Part shown: piece after piece, positions 23,301 to 36,200 of the stretch | How positions within the stretch are numbered: position 1 is the first letter of the stretch | How the letters are laid out: each line of letters opens with the position of its first letter | Made by a program: the position numbers and the translations under genes | Assembly: GCF_030704535.1 (NCBI RefSeq) | Contig: NC_081807.1 | Location: 2,955,001-3,019,000, forward strand | Direction: 5' to 3' | Length of the DNA: 64,000 nucleotides | Source of the DNA: Vitis vinifera | Taxonomy: Eukaryota; Streptophyta; Magnoliopsida; Vitales; Vitaceae | Notes under the pieces: generated by a model | The model's input: the letters and a program-made list of their open reading frames with translations, nothing else | The model's database searches: none | What the model was told of the DNA's origin: nothing

Positions 23301-25013
23301 CTATATACAACTTGCACCATGCCCAAAGATTACAAATGAAAGATTCCTATAATTGATCCTAATCATGAGGTGCGGTAGGTAGATGTCATTGTCATTTATG
23401 ATCAGTGTGTTTTGCGACATCAGAAGATTCCCCTTGTCTTTTTCGTATATAATCTATGCATGTAGGCTGTGCCCGCTTTTGTTAGGTGCTGTTTATTGCA
23501 TCTTTGCTTGCATATCAATGCATATATCATTTTTTTTCATTCTTGATAAGGGAAAAGATTATTTCTAGAGTTATTTTGGATGCTTCCACGGTCTTTCAGG
23601 TGGAAATATCCAGTCAGTTGCTGGGAATAGTTTTAGAAATCTGATTCAAAAAAATTAGTTTTGGAAATAAGTAAATATTATTTTGACAATGTCACCACCT
23701 GAAATAAAAATTGTGTTTTCACTTTCTGTAATAGGGATATATGGCTTGTATGAATAATGAGGACAAGGTTCCTCTTTGCACCAGAAAATTTCTATCAGCA
23801 GGATTGATTTCCATGCAACTATTGACTAGTTGGGCCTATATGGGCTTTGTTTCATGGATGATCACATGGATTGCTCTCTCATTTGGGCTCTGCACTGAGC
23901 TGTTTGATTGGCTATCTTGGTCTTCTCAGGTCACTGAAATTTGATTGTTTGGCTGATTATAGCCATCTTATTTATGGTTTGGTTGGCCACCTTAAGCCAT
24001 ATATGATATAATTGTTCTAGTAGATCTTTAAGCCCTAACAATCTCTGTACAAATATACCTGCTAATTTTTGAAATTTTTTTAATTCATGTAGCTGTACTT
24101 CTGCTGGCCACTTTTGAAGCACTGCTGCTAATGCTAATTATGCTCTGATTTACGTTTGAATATGTGACATCCCTGATTTATACTAATACTCATTTCTGTA
24201 TTCTTGTCGCTTGGCCAACAATCTGTTGGCATTTCTGCCACCAAAATGCATGGTGTTTCTCATGAGCATGTCACAGTTGTTTTTGCATGGTTCAACGTAG
24301 TGGTTGTTCTTGTTCATACTCGATGGTATAATTTAGTTGGATTTTGTCTATTTGGGTTGTTTTGAACCAGTTGGGATTCAAACTTACAGTTTCAGTTGAT
24401 TGCCATGGGACTCCATCAAAGATGGGCTTTAGGATTTGATTGATATGAGTTAACCTCTTGTTTTTGATAGAACGACAGCTTGTTCATTGTGATGATGTTG
24501 GTGTACATCTTGTTGACATAAGCCACACCCTTCTGTTGTCTCTTAGTGCATTTTTCCTTTTTGGCTATGAAAATAAATAAATAAATAAAATGGCATCTTG
24601 GGAAAAAACAGAATTTTCTTTTGTTGGTACATCAGATTTTGCTACAGGTGTGATTTTATTTATTTGGTTTCTGTTGGAGTAGGAGTGCTCTAATTCAGTA
24701 CTCCCCATGATGAATTGCTGTTTGCGAATGCCATTTTAATTGTTCGTCTGGAGATGTCCTATTGACAATGCATGCCATATTTTTATGTCCTTGCTTGATT
24801 GTCTATAGTGACTGACTGATTCTGTGGTCTGCTTGGTAGGATGATATGGACAGGAAAATCCGAGAACTCACAGAGGAATTGAACTGTGCAAATGGAAAGT
24901 GTGAGGTATACCGGGCGAACCTGCTTTCAGTTTTGAAAGATATTGATGAACATAAACAACAGCTGTCAGTTAAAGTGCAAAATGTAAAGCTTAGTATGAA
25001 AGACAGCTTCTAA
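18830..25013 (+). CDS. FRS5: FAR1-related sequence 5-like protein (domesticated MULE transposase)
   Basis: This is a FAR1/FHY3-family nuclear transcription regulator derived from a Mutator-like transposase. Exon 1 is 18830-21007 (726 codons) and the last coding exon is 24840-25013, in phase, giving 783 residues; I recall 788 for Arabidopsis FRS5. An acidic N-terminus precedes the FAR1 DNA-binding domain, with zinc ligands Cys109, Cys138, His161 and His163. The MULE domain has Asp291, Asp353 and the CKWH motif (374-377). The third acidic position is Asp462 (RSDS) where FAR1/FHY3 have Glu. The SWIM finger is Cys581, Cys583, Cys593, His595. The final exon (DDMDRKIRELTEEL...) encodes a short coiled coil. 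The 3832-base intron carries LINE tails and a tandem duplication. Reading through the donor adds 39 residues to a stop ending at 21127, so intron retention would give a 765-residue form without the coiled coil. Confidence 0.93.
22592..22767. repeat. Tandem duplication, period 90 bases, in FRS5 intron
   Basis: Two copies of about 86 bases (22592-22677 and 22682-22767) share TTATCAACTGCTACAATTTT and GTATGCTATCAATAATTC at the same spacing of 90. They differ mainly in a short ATTT versus GTTT repeat in the middle. Confidence 0.88.
22867..23039 (-). mobile_element. LINE 3'-end fragment in FRS5 intron
   Basis: On the minus strand this is the 3' terminal part of a plant L1-type LINE. The A-rich tail (as TTTTTGATAAGTAAAG on the plus strand) lies on the left, and the body shares GAAGAGGC.CTAAAATAGCG.CCC with the LINE tail near 30165. 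Flanks ATGCTGGTCTAT (22855-22866) and ATGCCGGTTTAT (23040-23051) match at 10 of 12 positions and may be a decayed target-site duplication. Confidence 0.65.
23106..23343 (-). mobile_element. Second LINE 3'-end fragment in FRS5 intron
   Basis: A short 5'-truncated LINE tail on the minus strand. A T-run (the copied A tail) sits at the left edge, followed by tail sequence related to other LINE ends in this window. Flanks TTCCTATAGTTGATCC (23090-23105) and TTCCTATAATTGATCC (23344-23359) match at 15 of 16 positions, a good target-site duplication. Confidence 0.75.
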
Positions 25014-27286
25014 AGGTGCAACACAGTTTTAGCATGTAGTTCCCTTTTATCTTTATTTCCTTTTATATTGTACTTCTGTGCTTCATCTAGGCTCTCTGGA
25101 TAGTGTAGACATTAGGTAGTATGTCAGTTTGCCTTGTCTTTGATAGAGTACTCGGTGTCTTGACTTTTCAGATCTGTATGCTGCTAATGTGAAGGTGACT
25201 GCTCCTCCTTCCAAACTCTTTGGAACTTGGGGATAGGAGGCGTTCTGACTGTAATGCTTTGAAAGAAATTATCTATAATGATTATTTGATAGACAATTAG
25301 GAAGACACGTATATAGAAAACATTAGTATGCCAAACATGCTGGGACCATGTTGTAATTCTTCTTGTTTGCAGACTTGGCTTGTCTGAGGGTCAACATGTA
25401 ACATGTAAATGTTTTGTTGTTGGATTTGACATCTTTCATAGTTCTTTCTGGTCCATCTGGATTATTTTTCCTCATTTTCTTACATTGTAATGTCCTACCT
25501 TTTAATTGTTTGTGACCTCGCAGGAGAAAATTGTTGTATAATAGTTGCAGATAAAGACAAATGTAAAACTTAATTTTAAATATTGGCAGTGGTGAAAATT
25601 TTGGTGATTGGATTCATTTAACTACTTTCTTTCCAGATCAAGGTTGAAGTATTCAGTCGCTTAGCTTTTCAGATCAAGGTTGAAGGCGCAGGTATTGCAA
25701 TACAATAACAACTGATCATCTTTCAACCGAGTGTATTGGAGATTTGTTCTACCATTTGATTGGCCAAATCTTATCCTTCCCCCAAATTGAGATGCAGAAA
25801 ATACATGTAACCCCTTCCTATTCAGAGACTAATTTTGATTTTATTACTATTTGAGACTGTATAATGAGATGCTTTGATGTTTCACCAACTAAAACCTTCT
25901 CTACAGTTAACAGAGTACCAGGACATTGGACCTGGCGCAGAGTTTTTACACAAGATTGGGCAAAAACTCCCATGGCTACTAGAATCAGTGCCACTACTGA
26001 TTTTTCTTTCCTAGATGGTGATTCAAAAGAGTTTTGATGGGCTCATATGACAAGGGTATGCTCCCATGTCTATAAACCTCGGTTCTTCAGAAGTTTCTTC
26101 GACCAGATGGATTGTTAGACCCTGTCCTTCCTTCCACATGCTGGACAGAATTATGCTTTTTGCTGTGAGAAAAAGACCATTTCTCATTTGCTCATATAGA
26201 CTGCTGAAATTCAATTGTGATTCAGTTGGAAGAAGGGATGGTTCATGTCTGTTCTGTTTTGTTTGTTTGTTTGTTTTTTCCTCGTAGACAGAGTCCCAAA
26301 TATCATGCATTTTAGGGTGTGCCCCATTGGGATCAAAACATTTGCCATGTCTATGTCACATGGCTAGGTATGTTCTAGGGTTGCAGATTAGAAACCTTGG
26401 GGCTGCATCTTTGGTTTTGACTTTGTACATAATAACTGTCTTTTTAGCAGGGTGCCAGGTGCACTCATCTCCTCTCTAAACACTCTGGAATACCTAGTTT
26501 TGAGGTTTTTATCAGCTGCTGCAGAAGTAAAAGCCTCCTTCACTTGCATTCTGTTCAGAACTCTGCCATTTACTGTTATTCATGTTCATATTTCTACCAT
26601 TTCTCTCACAATATCAAGCTGACAGCCGGTGAAAGCACCTCAGGTTTCACCATTACCTGACCCCATCTGTTGGAGGTTCTTCCAAAGAGTCTTTTTTTCT
26701 CGGTCATGATTGATGCTTTTGCTAAGGCTCCTGTATTTGTAATGACCCTTGTCCTGATTCAATAAGGCCTCTAGCAGTATAACATTTTGCTTGTGCTGTG
26801 GACTCAGAAGCACTGATTCAGATTCTTAAAAGGGTCATCCATTTTGAAGCAATGTTTCAAATTCTGGGACAGTCTTTGGAACGCCCAATGCCCTGTTGGT
26901 ATTTTGACGAGGGGTGGTATGTTCTCAGCCTTGAGAATAAGCTTGGTTTACATGAAACATGCAACAGTGGCTGCCATTTTATCAAACATATGATCTATCA
27001 GAAGGGTTCCTATAACTGGTGGCTCCCAACCATCTTTCCCCAGGGAGCTCACACAGAATCATTTAGGTTTGTCATCAATAAATATGTGGAGACTGGCATT
27101 TGGTCAATATCTTAGTACCTACATAATCAAACATACATTTCATACATTCTTTTCACAAATCCACCCCCATAAACCTACCAAAAGCATCAAAACAGCCCCA
27201 GCAACAGCCATGGTTCAATCTGCACTCTAAACTCACTTTTTACTATCATGATTGCAAAATGAAAATGTTACTACAGCAATTCACAA
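25014..27286. other. Region between the convergent FRS5-like and FRS9-like genes
   Basis: This holds the two 3' untranslated regions facing each other and no recognised gene. A 105-codon plus-strand frame (26798-27115) has no family resemblance. A short direct repeat, CAGATCAAGGTTGAAG, occurs twice near 25635 and 25670. Confidence 0.6.
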
Positions 27287-30200
27287 TCACTCCTTCAAAC
27301 TAAGCCTTGCATTCTGAACTTTTACTGAGAGCTTTAACTTCTGGTCCTCCATATCTTTCAAAACTGCAAGTAGGTTAGCTCGATATACTTCACATCGTTG
27401 ATTAGTACTCTCCAACTCAGAAGCCAAGTCACGAATTTTCTTTTCCTTCTCATCCTGCAAAGGAAATGGAGCGCTGTGAGTCTTAGCCATGATCATAATG
27501 GGAACGCAAGCACTAGTACCAGAATGCACTGATCATAATCATCTTCTTCTATGGTTACAACCAAAATATTTCTAGTAGACCAGTATGTCAATTATTTTCT
27601 CATTTTCCTTTTCTTCTAATAAGAAAATAATACACATACACTCATCTAGCATGATGCACAAAGTAAGCAACCAAGAGGAAACTAAAATTGTAATGGATTA
27701 TAAAATTACATATGCACTTTAGCTTAGGTGGCTAGTCTTAAGCATGGTTTGAATTTTGAAATGGTGCAGTTGAAACCCCAGATATGTTTGTTTTTATAGA
27801 GGAACAAAGAAAAATGCCAATGGAATTTGAAGCTCCAGGTGTTTTCTGGTCTTCTACTTCTTTCTTTCACCCCCCTTTTTTTTTTTTTGTCATTTGGTAG
27901 TTCACAATTATAAATCCAAGAGTTAAAAATTAAGCTCATGTAAAAGGGTTGGTTTACTGAGTTTATGGAGAAAATAAAATTTCAATGTCTCCTTTTGATA
28001 ATTAATTTTTGGCGGCAATTAACTAGTCAGGATCTCTGTTTAATGCCCCAGAAAGGGGAGAATCCCACTACACAGTGTATGGAGCACCACCCAAACAGGC
28101 TGTTACAAAAGAATCAAAAAGAAAAGGGAAAAGAAAAAGCAGAATAATACAAAGTCAGCCCCCTCGACCCCCTGCTCTATCCATAATACCAATATATAAA
28201 CTCACTTTCCTAATACCATCCAGGGACCATAATGATACACAAGCAACAGGGAACCCTCTATTGAACCCAAGAAAATCCAAACAAAGTGGACACTGGAGAC
28301 CACCTGATGGAGAAACAGAATATGATAAATTGATTCCTTATCCTTTTTGCATAAGCATCATCAGTTAACAAGATAAAAACCCCTAGTTCTCGATTGATCT
28401 AAGGTGAGAATCTTACCCAAAATCAGATCCCATGTATCTTAGAAAAATGCCCACCCTTAGATGCCATATAAGAACCCCATACAGTTAAGTTGATACAGGG
28501 AAACCTAGTGGGGATGGTATCAAGATCGCTAAAAAGGTGCTTAGGCAGGTTATCGACAGTAATATCTACATTCTCAACTCTGACATGCTTTGTATAAATA
28601 CAAGCCAAAAAAAATGGACAACTCCTTTTTTTTCATTATTAAAATTAATATGTTATTGAACATATAAACAGAGCCAATTTTGTTATACGACTGAATGGAT
28701 CATTCTTAAAATTGTGATTTCATATTTAAAAGAAAATTTCTATGTTATGAATTTAAATGAATAAACTTCATATTTTTACAATTAGAAAAATAGGGCTAGG
28801 CAATACTGGATAAGATGGGTTTTGGGCATAAGTGAATTGTGTGGATTAATTGGTGTATTTCTACAGCTAAATTTTCAATTCTGATCAATGCGACCCCAAC
28901 TGGCTTTTTTCATAGCTTTAGAGAGTTAAGGCAAGAAGATCCTTTGTCTCCTTATTTCTTTGTTTTGGCTATGGAGGCTCGTAGCTTTCTTCTTAACATA
29001 GCTAAGGAGAAGGGGGTTTATTTCAAGCTTTAATGTGGAAGGCAAAGGCAACAAGGGAGTGGAGGTATCTCACCTTTTGTTTGCAGATCATACACTGATT
29101 TTTTGATAAAAGCTTGCAAGGATCACATATTGCATCTTCATTGGATTTTGATGTGGTTTGAAGTAATTTCAAGGCTAAAGATTAACTTAGAAAAAGTAAG
29201 TTAATCTTAGTAGGAAAGGCTCCTATTCTGGACGAGTTGGTGGACATTCTGGGGTGTAGGGTGGGGTCACTACCTTCCAAGTATCTTGGCCTTCCTTTAA
29301 GTGTGGTCTTTAAATTGATGATAGTTTGGGACTTGGTAGAAGAGAGGTGCAGAGAAGGCTTGCAAGGTGGAAGAGACAATACCTGTCCAAGGAAAGGGGC
29401 TGGGGTGTAGGGGGGAGGGTTTAAGGTTCGATGTGGTTGACTCTTATCAAAAGCATCTTGTCAAGCCTACCCATTTATTTCATGGATCTTTTTGTTATTC
29501 CAAAAGGGGTATCATATATTAGAAAAAAAATTCAAAGGGACTTTCGTAGGAAGGAGGGTCTCTTGAAAATAAGCCTCACTTAGTGAATTAGATCAAAGTT
29601 GGAAGGAGGGTTGGGCATTTAGAATCTTCCTATTTTGAACAAAGCTCTCTTAGGCAAGTAGAGTTGGAGGTTCACGTCAAAAGGGAAGTCCTTACGGAAG
29701 CAGGTAATCATAGGTAAGTACGGGGTAGAAAAAGGGGGTTGGTGCTTTTTGGAGGCAAGAGAGGGTTATTGCATGGGATTGTGGAAGGCTATAAGGAGAG
29801 GGTGGGATGCCTTCAAAAGTAAGATTTCTTATTTTGTGGGCAATGAAAGAAGGGTTATATTTTCGAAGGACATTTGGTATGAGGACATCCCTTTGAGGAC
29901 CTCTTTCCCATCTTTGTTCACTATGCCATCTCAAAGGATGCTTGGATTTGTGATGCTTAGGAGCAGGCTAATAGTGGGGGTTTTTGAAACCCTTATTTCT
30001 TCAGGAATTTCCAAGACTTGGAATTTGATTGTATTGAAGCTCTTCTTTTGTGTTTGCAAGGTAAATCAATGACCACGGAGGTAGATAACAAGGCAATGTG
30101 GATGGCCACTAAGGGAGGCAAGTTTTGAGTTTCTTTTGATAAATAAGCAAAAGAAATATATTATGAAGAGGCGCTAAAATAGCGACCCAAAGATGTACAG

Positions 30201-33200
30201 TATAGAGACACTCACCCCCTAACAACTGGACCCAAAACAACAAGAAAACCAAAAACCTTCTCTCTCACCGAGAACCCACCCAATCAATAAAATCTATTAA
30301 GGTCGAAGGACCACCTTTTATAAACAATTTGGTTTCCGACCACAGTAAATACACAAAAGAGGCTTTCAGCCTTTGGATGGACAACACACTATCTTCAAAT
30401 GCAATTTTACTCCTTGCCGTCCAAACGGACCAAAACAAACATAATGGACCTGCTTGCCACATAGCCTCACGCTTTTTACCCACAAAGGACCCCTTTCACC
30501 CTAAGAGGGTTTCCCGAAGAGGGAAACACCCAAGACACTCCAAACAATGAAAAGAGCAACATCCACACTTCCCTTGTCTTTTCACAATGGAGAAGGAGGT
30601 GATCAATAGACTCCTCAAACGTTTGGCAAAAAAAACATTTATTAGCTAAAGCCCAACCCCTCTTCTGAATTCGGTCCAAGGTTAGGACTTTTCCCCACAC
30701 AACCTCCCAAGCAAAGAAACTTAATTTAGGTTGCATACAAGAATTCCATATAATCTTCGAAGAGAGACAAGTTTTTAGTTAAATCTTTATATTATGAGAT
30801 GATTCGGATTCTTTCCTAACAACATTTATTTGGAATTTCTAGGCTCTAGTAAAAGTGAGCTTTTTGTTTAGGAAGCAACTTGGAAAAGGTTTCTAACTAT
30901 GAACAACTTGAAGAGGAGAGGATGAACGTTGGTGAACAGATGTTTTATGTGCAAAGGCAAGGAGGAATCTTGCAATCAGATCCTTTTTTATTGCTTAAAG
31001 GCAAGTTTGCTATGGTAGTTGGTCTTCACCTTGTTTGGAGTTGTTGGGGTGTTGGATTCCTTAGTTAAAACAATGCTTATAAGTTAGCAAGGTCGTTTCA
31101 TTGGAAATAGCAGAAAGAAGGTGTGGAATGTCGTTCCTCTTCGTTTGTTCTGAACTATTTGGAAAGAGAAATAAAAAGGTTTTTGAAAATTTGAGCTATC
31201 GTTAAAGTTCTATTTTTTGTGTAACTTTTTAGAATGGATCAAAGGAGGTTTAAGGGTTGAGTCCTTGTCTATGATTGATTTCATCAATTACTTAGACTGC
31301 TAGTAAGGGGAGTGTCTTCTTGTTTTTTGCTTTAGAGCGCACTTGAATACCTCCTGTCTACCCTATGTAGCCTTTTTTTGGCTCTGTAAACTATTACTCT
31401 CTTGACTATTAAAATATATATATATATATATATATGATCAATTTTTATTGGACCTAAACATTTATAGATTCTCTTGCATTTGTAAAGTTACATTCATCTT
31501 TTTGTTGTTAAAAACTTTCAAACACATTCATACAGTAAATAGATGCATATTAGTCTTTTTATTATAGGTCATCCCATGTGAAGTATACTCATTTCACATG
31601 AGTCTTACTTAAGAGTTGTACCAAGCTATTAAATAGTTATACCTTAAGATGATGGGAAATGTCTTCATGGTCACATTTTTCATTTACAAATATTTTATCA
31701 GAACAAGGAAAAGGGATAGGACAAAAAATTCCCATGTGCTTAGTCTAAGTACAAAAGGAAAGGAAATTTTAAATTTGAGGGCAAACAAAAATTCAACAAA
31801 GAATGGATTCTCCCAAACAACATCACACCCTTTAAATAAATAATCCTCTTGGTACAATATGCTTCAATTTCATAATTTGGACCCGACATCTTAAAAAATT
31901 CTATACTTCCTCTCTTACCAAAGAGCAACAACCATAAAGTGGAGTCCCAAGACCTAAATAGGCTAAGGAAGGGAACTGCAATTCTAAATATTTCCACAGG
32001 GCAGCAAATTCAAGAAGAATGAAGAAGTATATCAAGTTTTTGGAGAATAAGGAAGCATTGGTGCTTGATAAACAAAACAATATCTTTGAAGAGATCTTGA
32101 GTTTCTTTATGCAACTTTATAGTAGGCCTAGGGAGTGCCCTTAGAGGTTGGAAGGATCGGTCTAGAATCTTTGTACTGAGTGCTAGGTGGTTAGAATAAC
32201 CCTTCATGGAAGAGTCTATGAAGCAATTTTACAGATGGATAAGGCAAACATTCCCAATCCTGATGGCTTCACCACAGCTTTGTACCAAGATTGTTTGGAA
32301 CACTAATAAGGAGGATCCACTGAAAGTCTTTTTGGAATTCTATGATGTAGGATCATGAAAAAAAAGGTGTTAGTGTCACAATCATTGCTATGATGCCTAC
32401 AAGGAGTCAAATTCTAGACCAACTAGTTTGGTAACTAGCCCCTACAACATCATAGCTAATGTGCATCCCCTTAACATGCACAAGGTATTAAGTGAGATTA
32501 TTCATTTTTCTCTGAGAACCTTTAGGACTAAGTTTGCCTACCAAAGAGAGAAGGGAATTTAGGTATAGGAAGGATTGCCTTCCAAAATAGAACTTTATAA
32601 GGGAAGTGGTGGTGGAGATTCTCAAGAGAAAATAGTGTTTTATTATATAAGGTTATTTTGAGTAACATATGGGTCATAGCCCAATAGGTGGGATGCCAAA
32701 ATTGTTGCCAAGTGATCCAATTGATTCCCTGAGAAAGCTATTTTTCCCTAATTTTTCTCATCTGTCTCTTTTCTCTATTCAGATGGCTCAAAAATCTATT
32801 TTTGGGAAGATATTTGGTGAGACAAGCAAGTTCTTATTGTTTAATTTCCAAATTTCATCAGAATTGTGAGAACGAGAGATTCTTTTATTTCTTCTATCTA
32901 AAACTCTGCCTTCTGTCCTTCATGGAATTTCAATTTTTGTTATAACTTTTAGCTAGCATGTCTCATGTCCTTAGCACTCCATGTATATATTTTACCTATT
33001 TTTCTAGATATGAAAGTTGGACCTATGACTACCTTAGGCATTTTCTGAGCCAATTCTTTTTGCAGAACTCTGTCTGTTCAGTTAATTTATCCTTTTCCTT
33101 CCAGTCAATTTCATTTTGAATTTAAAATCCCCTTCCATGGTTATAGCCATTCGCATGGTTTGTGGCTAATAAAAGAGTTAATATCGGTAACATGCTTCAA

Positions 33201-36200
33201 AAGTGGAAGTCTTTCAAAGCTCATTGTCCTGATCATTGTATCATGTGCTTGGCTAGCAGAAAAACAGTTGGTCATCTTTCTTTTTACAGCACTCACAAAC
33301 TTTGGGACAGGTTGAAGCAGTTTTGACTTGCTGGGATTGACAGATCCTCCCACAGGGCTACAAGTGTGACAGAGATGATGAGTACATTCTTAATGTGATG
33401 TAGCTCATAGTGATTTGCACTATTTGGCAAGAGATAACTAAAAAGATTTTTGAGGACAAGGACATCTATGGAGGTTCTTTGACACGGTTTATTTCCTACT
33501 TCCATATGTACCACCGTCATAGATGCATTTGAGAATCACATATGTAGATCCAAGAAGTTAAGGAAGGAGACCCAACCTAAGTGGTTTCCACCTCTAATGA
33601 GCCATATAAAATTTACTTTTAATGGTTATGCATTGGGTAACCCAAGATAACACGAGGTGGGAGGAGTGTTTAGAGATCATTGTGGTACAGTGCTTAATTT
33701 TCCAAGCCAATGAGAGAGGGTGTAACTATTGAGGCAGAGATTCAAGCTCTTTTAGAAAGTTTATTATAGGATAAAGCTATCAGAATTTGACTTATGGATT
33801 AAGGGAGACTCCAGTATTGTCATTTACCGGGTGTCCAAGAGGAAACAAGTCCATGAAAATTTGATATGGGGATCCATCAAATTGCTACTGTTGTGAACAA
33901 CTTGAAAATTTTCCCCCTTAGGGTTCCCATGTTGTTGATCAAAACGCAAATCATTTAGCTAAGTGAAGGGTTAAACACTTAGTATCCTTTGTTGGGGAAT
34001 TTTTACCCTATAGATAGATATGTAGCATGGTCTTCAGTTGCAATTTTTTTTTTTTTTTTTATAAGTAAAAGTAATCGTATTAAGAAAGCCAAAAGAAGTA
34101 CCACCTTACTTACAAGGCTAAAAAGTCAAAAAAGAGAAAGAAAACACAAAAAGCACCACCTTACTTACACCCTAACCAATCAATGAAATCAAGTAAAGAC
34201 CATGAACTAGAGCCTACATTGACTCTGACCAAATCCAAAACATGTACAAAAAGGACTAGGACTGTAAAATAGCTTGGTCTATTAGTTCGGTGTCTTCAAA
34301 AGCTCTTCCACTTCTCTTCATCCATAAGGTCCAGAATAAACACAATAGGGCTGCATTCCATGCTTTTTTCCTTTTCTTCCCAACAAAAGAACATGCAAAC
34401 TAAGTAAGGAGTCCTTGATAGAAAAGGACATGACCCACTGAACACCAAAAAGAGCAAAAATGAGCTGCCAAATCATGGTTGCCTTGGGACAGTGAAGAAG
34501 TAAATGGTTTGCTGATCCCTCTTCAGCTTTACATAGAAAGCACCTACTTGGTAAAAACCAACCCCTCCTTTTTAGTTGATCCATAGTTAGAATTCTTCCC
34601 CAAAAAGCTTCCCAAGCAAAAAAGCTAACCTTCTTTGGTACTCAAGGATTCCAAACAATGCTTGAAGGGAACTATCTAGCATTGTAAGGAGCTAGGGAGG
34701 AGTAAAAGGACTTGACAGTAAAGAGGCCTTTCTTTGATATCCACCAATTCATGACATCCTCATCATCCCTTCTAAGCACTTGTCCATTTAATCTTCTAAA
34801 CAGAGTTTCCACCTCTCTCATTTCCCAATCATTGTTGTGTCTTGTGAAGTTTCCAATGACCCACTTGCCCTATCCCATCCCACAACTGGGCAACCCAAGC
34901 TTCTCTAGAGGAGGCTAACAAGTACAAGCTTGGAAAATCCTCTTTCAAGCTTTAGTTGCACTTTGATTTGGTTTCATTTCTAAAATGTCCAATTTGTTTT
35001 GTTAACATTTAAAGGTATAAATATATTCTTCAATTTTGATAAGCTTTTTATAAATCTTGAAAGGGTTTCTCATTCTTCACTGTTTGTACCAAGTTCGTTG
35101 CAACGAATTCCCTCGTTTCTATAAATAAATAAAAGGATACATAAAAATTGAACAAGGCACTGCCCTCCACACCCAATTCACTTATTTGTAGCTCAAACCA
35201 CAAAGCTTTTGGTAATTTAAAACAAGGAGATCACCTTAGAGAAAAAGGAAGGAAAAAGAGATCGTTTTTTTTTTTTTTTTTTTTTTCGATAAGTAAACAC
35301 ACATATATTAGCAAAAGGCAAAGCGCCGCATAGCATACAGGGAGTATACGAGGCAACGAAGGCCTCACAACAAAAAGATCAAAAAACAACAAAAACCCAT
35401 CAACCCTTAACTGGAGGCTATCTACTCCAGGAAACCTATAAGGGAACGAGCTCCGCACCATTATACAATTTTGCCCACCCCCACATATTACAAACAAAAG
35501 AATACTTTACTTTCTGTATAGCTAACTCCCCCCCCCCCCCCCCCTTAATGCTAATCTATTCTTTTCCTTCCACACCGTCCAAAAAATAAATAACGGTATG
35601 GATCTCCAAATTTTCTTCCTCTTTTACCCACAAAAGAACCCTTCCAGCTGATAACCGCCTCCTTTACAGTTTCTGGAAAGACCCACTAGGCTCCAAACAG
35701 ACTAAGAACCATCCCCCACAACACACTAGCCACTGTACAATGAATAAGAAGATGATTAACACTTTCCTCATCACTACCACATAAATAACACCGATTAGGA
35801 ATCTGCCATCCTCTCTTTTGAAGCCTATCCATAGTAAGAACCCTCCCCCAAGTAGCTTCCCACGCAAAAAACGCTAGCTTGGAAGGAACGTTCTCCACCC
35901 AAATGCCCTTTTTGGGAAACAAAGGGGTACTATGGCTGGTCAACAGCCCATACGCTTCCTTGACGTCAAACTTCCCATTTTTCCCCCCTTCCATAAGGCC
36001 AAGTCCTCCTCCAAGGTAATTCTTTGACTCCTTAGGATTTGAAGCAATTCGTCAACCAAGGTCAGCTCCCAAAAGGAAAAAGAGATCGTTAAAGCCCAAA
36101 GGTTTAAAATGATTATACAACAAACAAAATGATTATCCCCTCACTCAGGCACTTTCTTTCACATGATACATCTATGCAATATCAACAAATTTCAACTATT

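Noticed and set aside
26798-27115. 105-codon plus-strand frame between the FRS genes
   Set aside because: No family match, lies in facing 3' untranslated regions, no splice or promoter support.
28000-36100. LTR retroelement or virus-derived element in the FRS9 intron
   Set aside because: The coding remnants are L1-type reverse transcriptase, zf-RVT and RNase H with A tails and short target duplications; there are no long terminal repeats, primer-binding site, gag, integrase or capsid signs.
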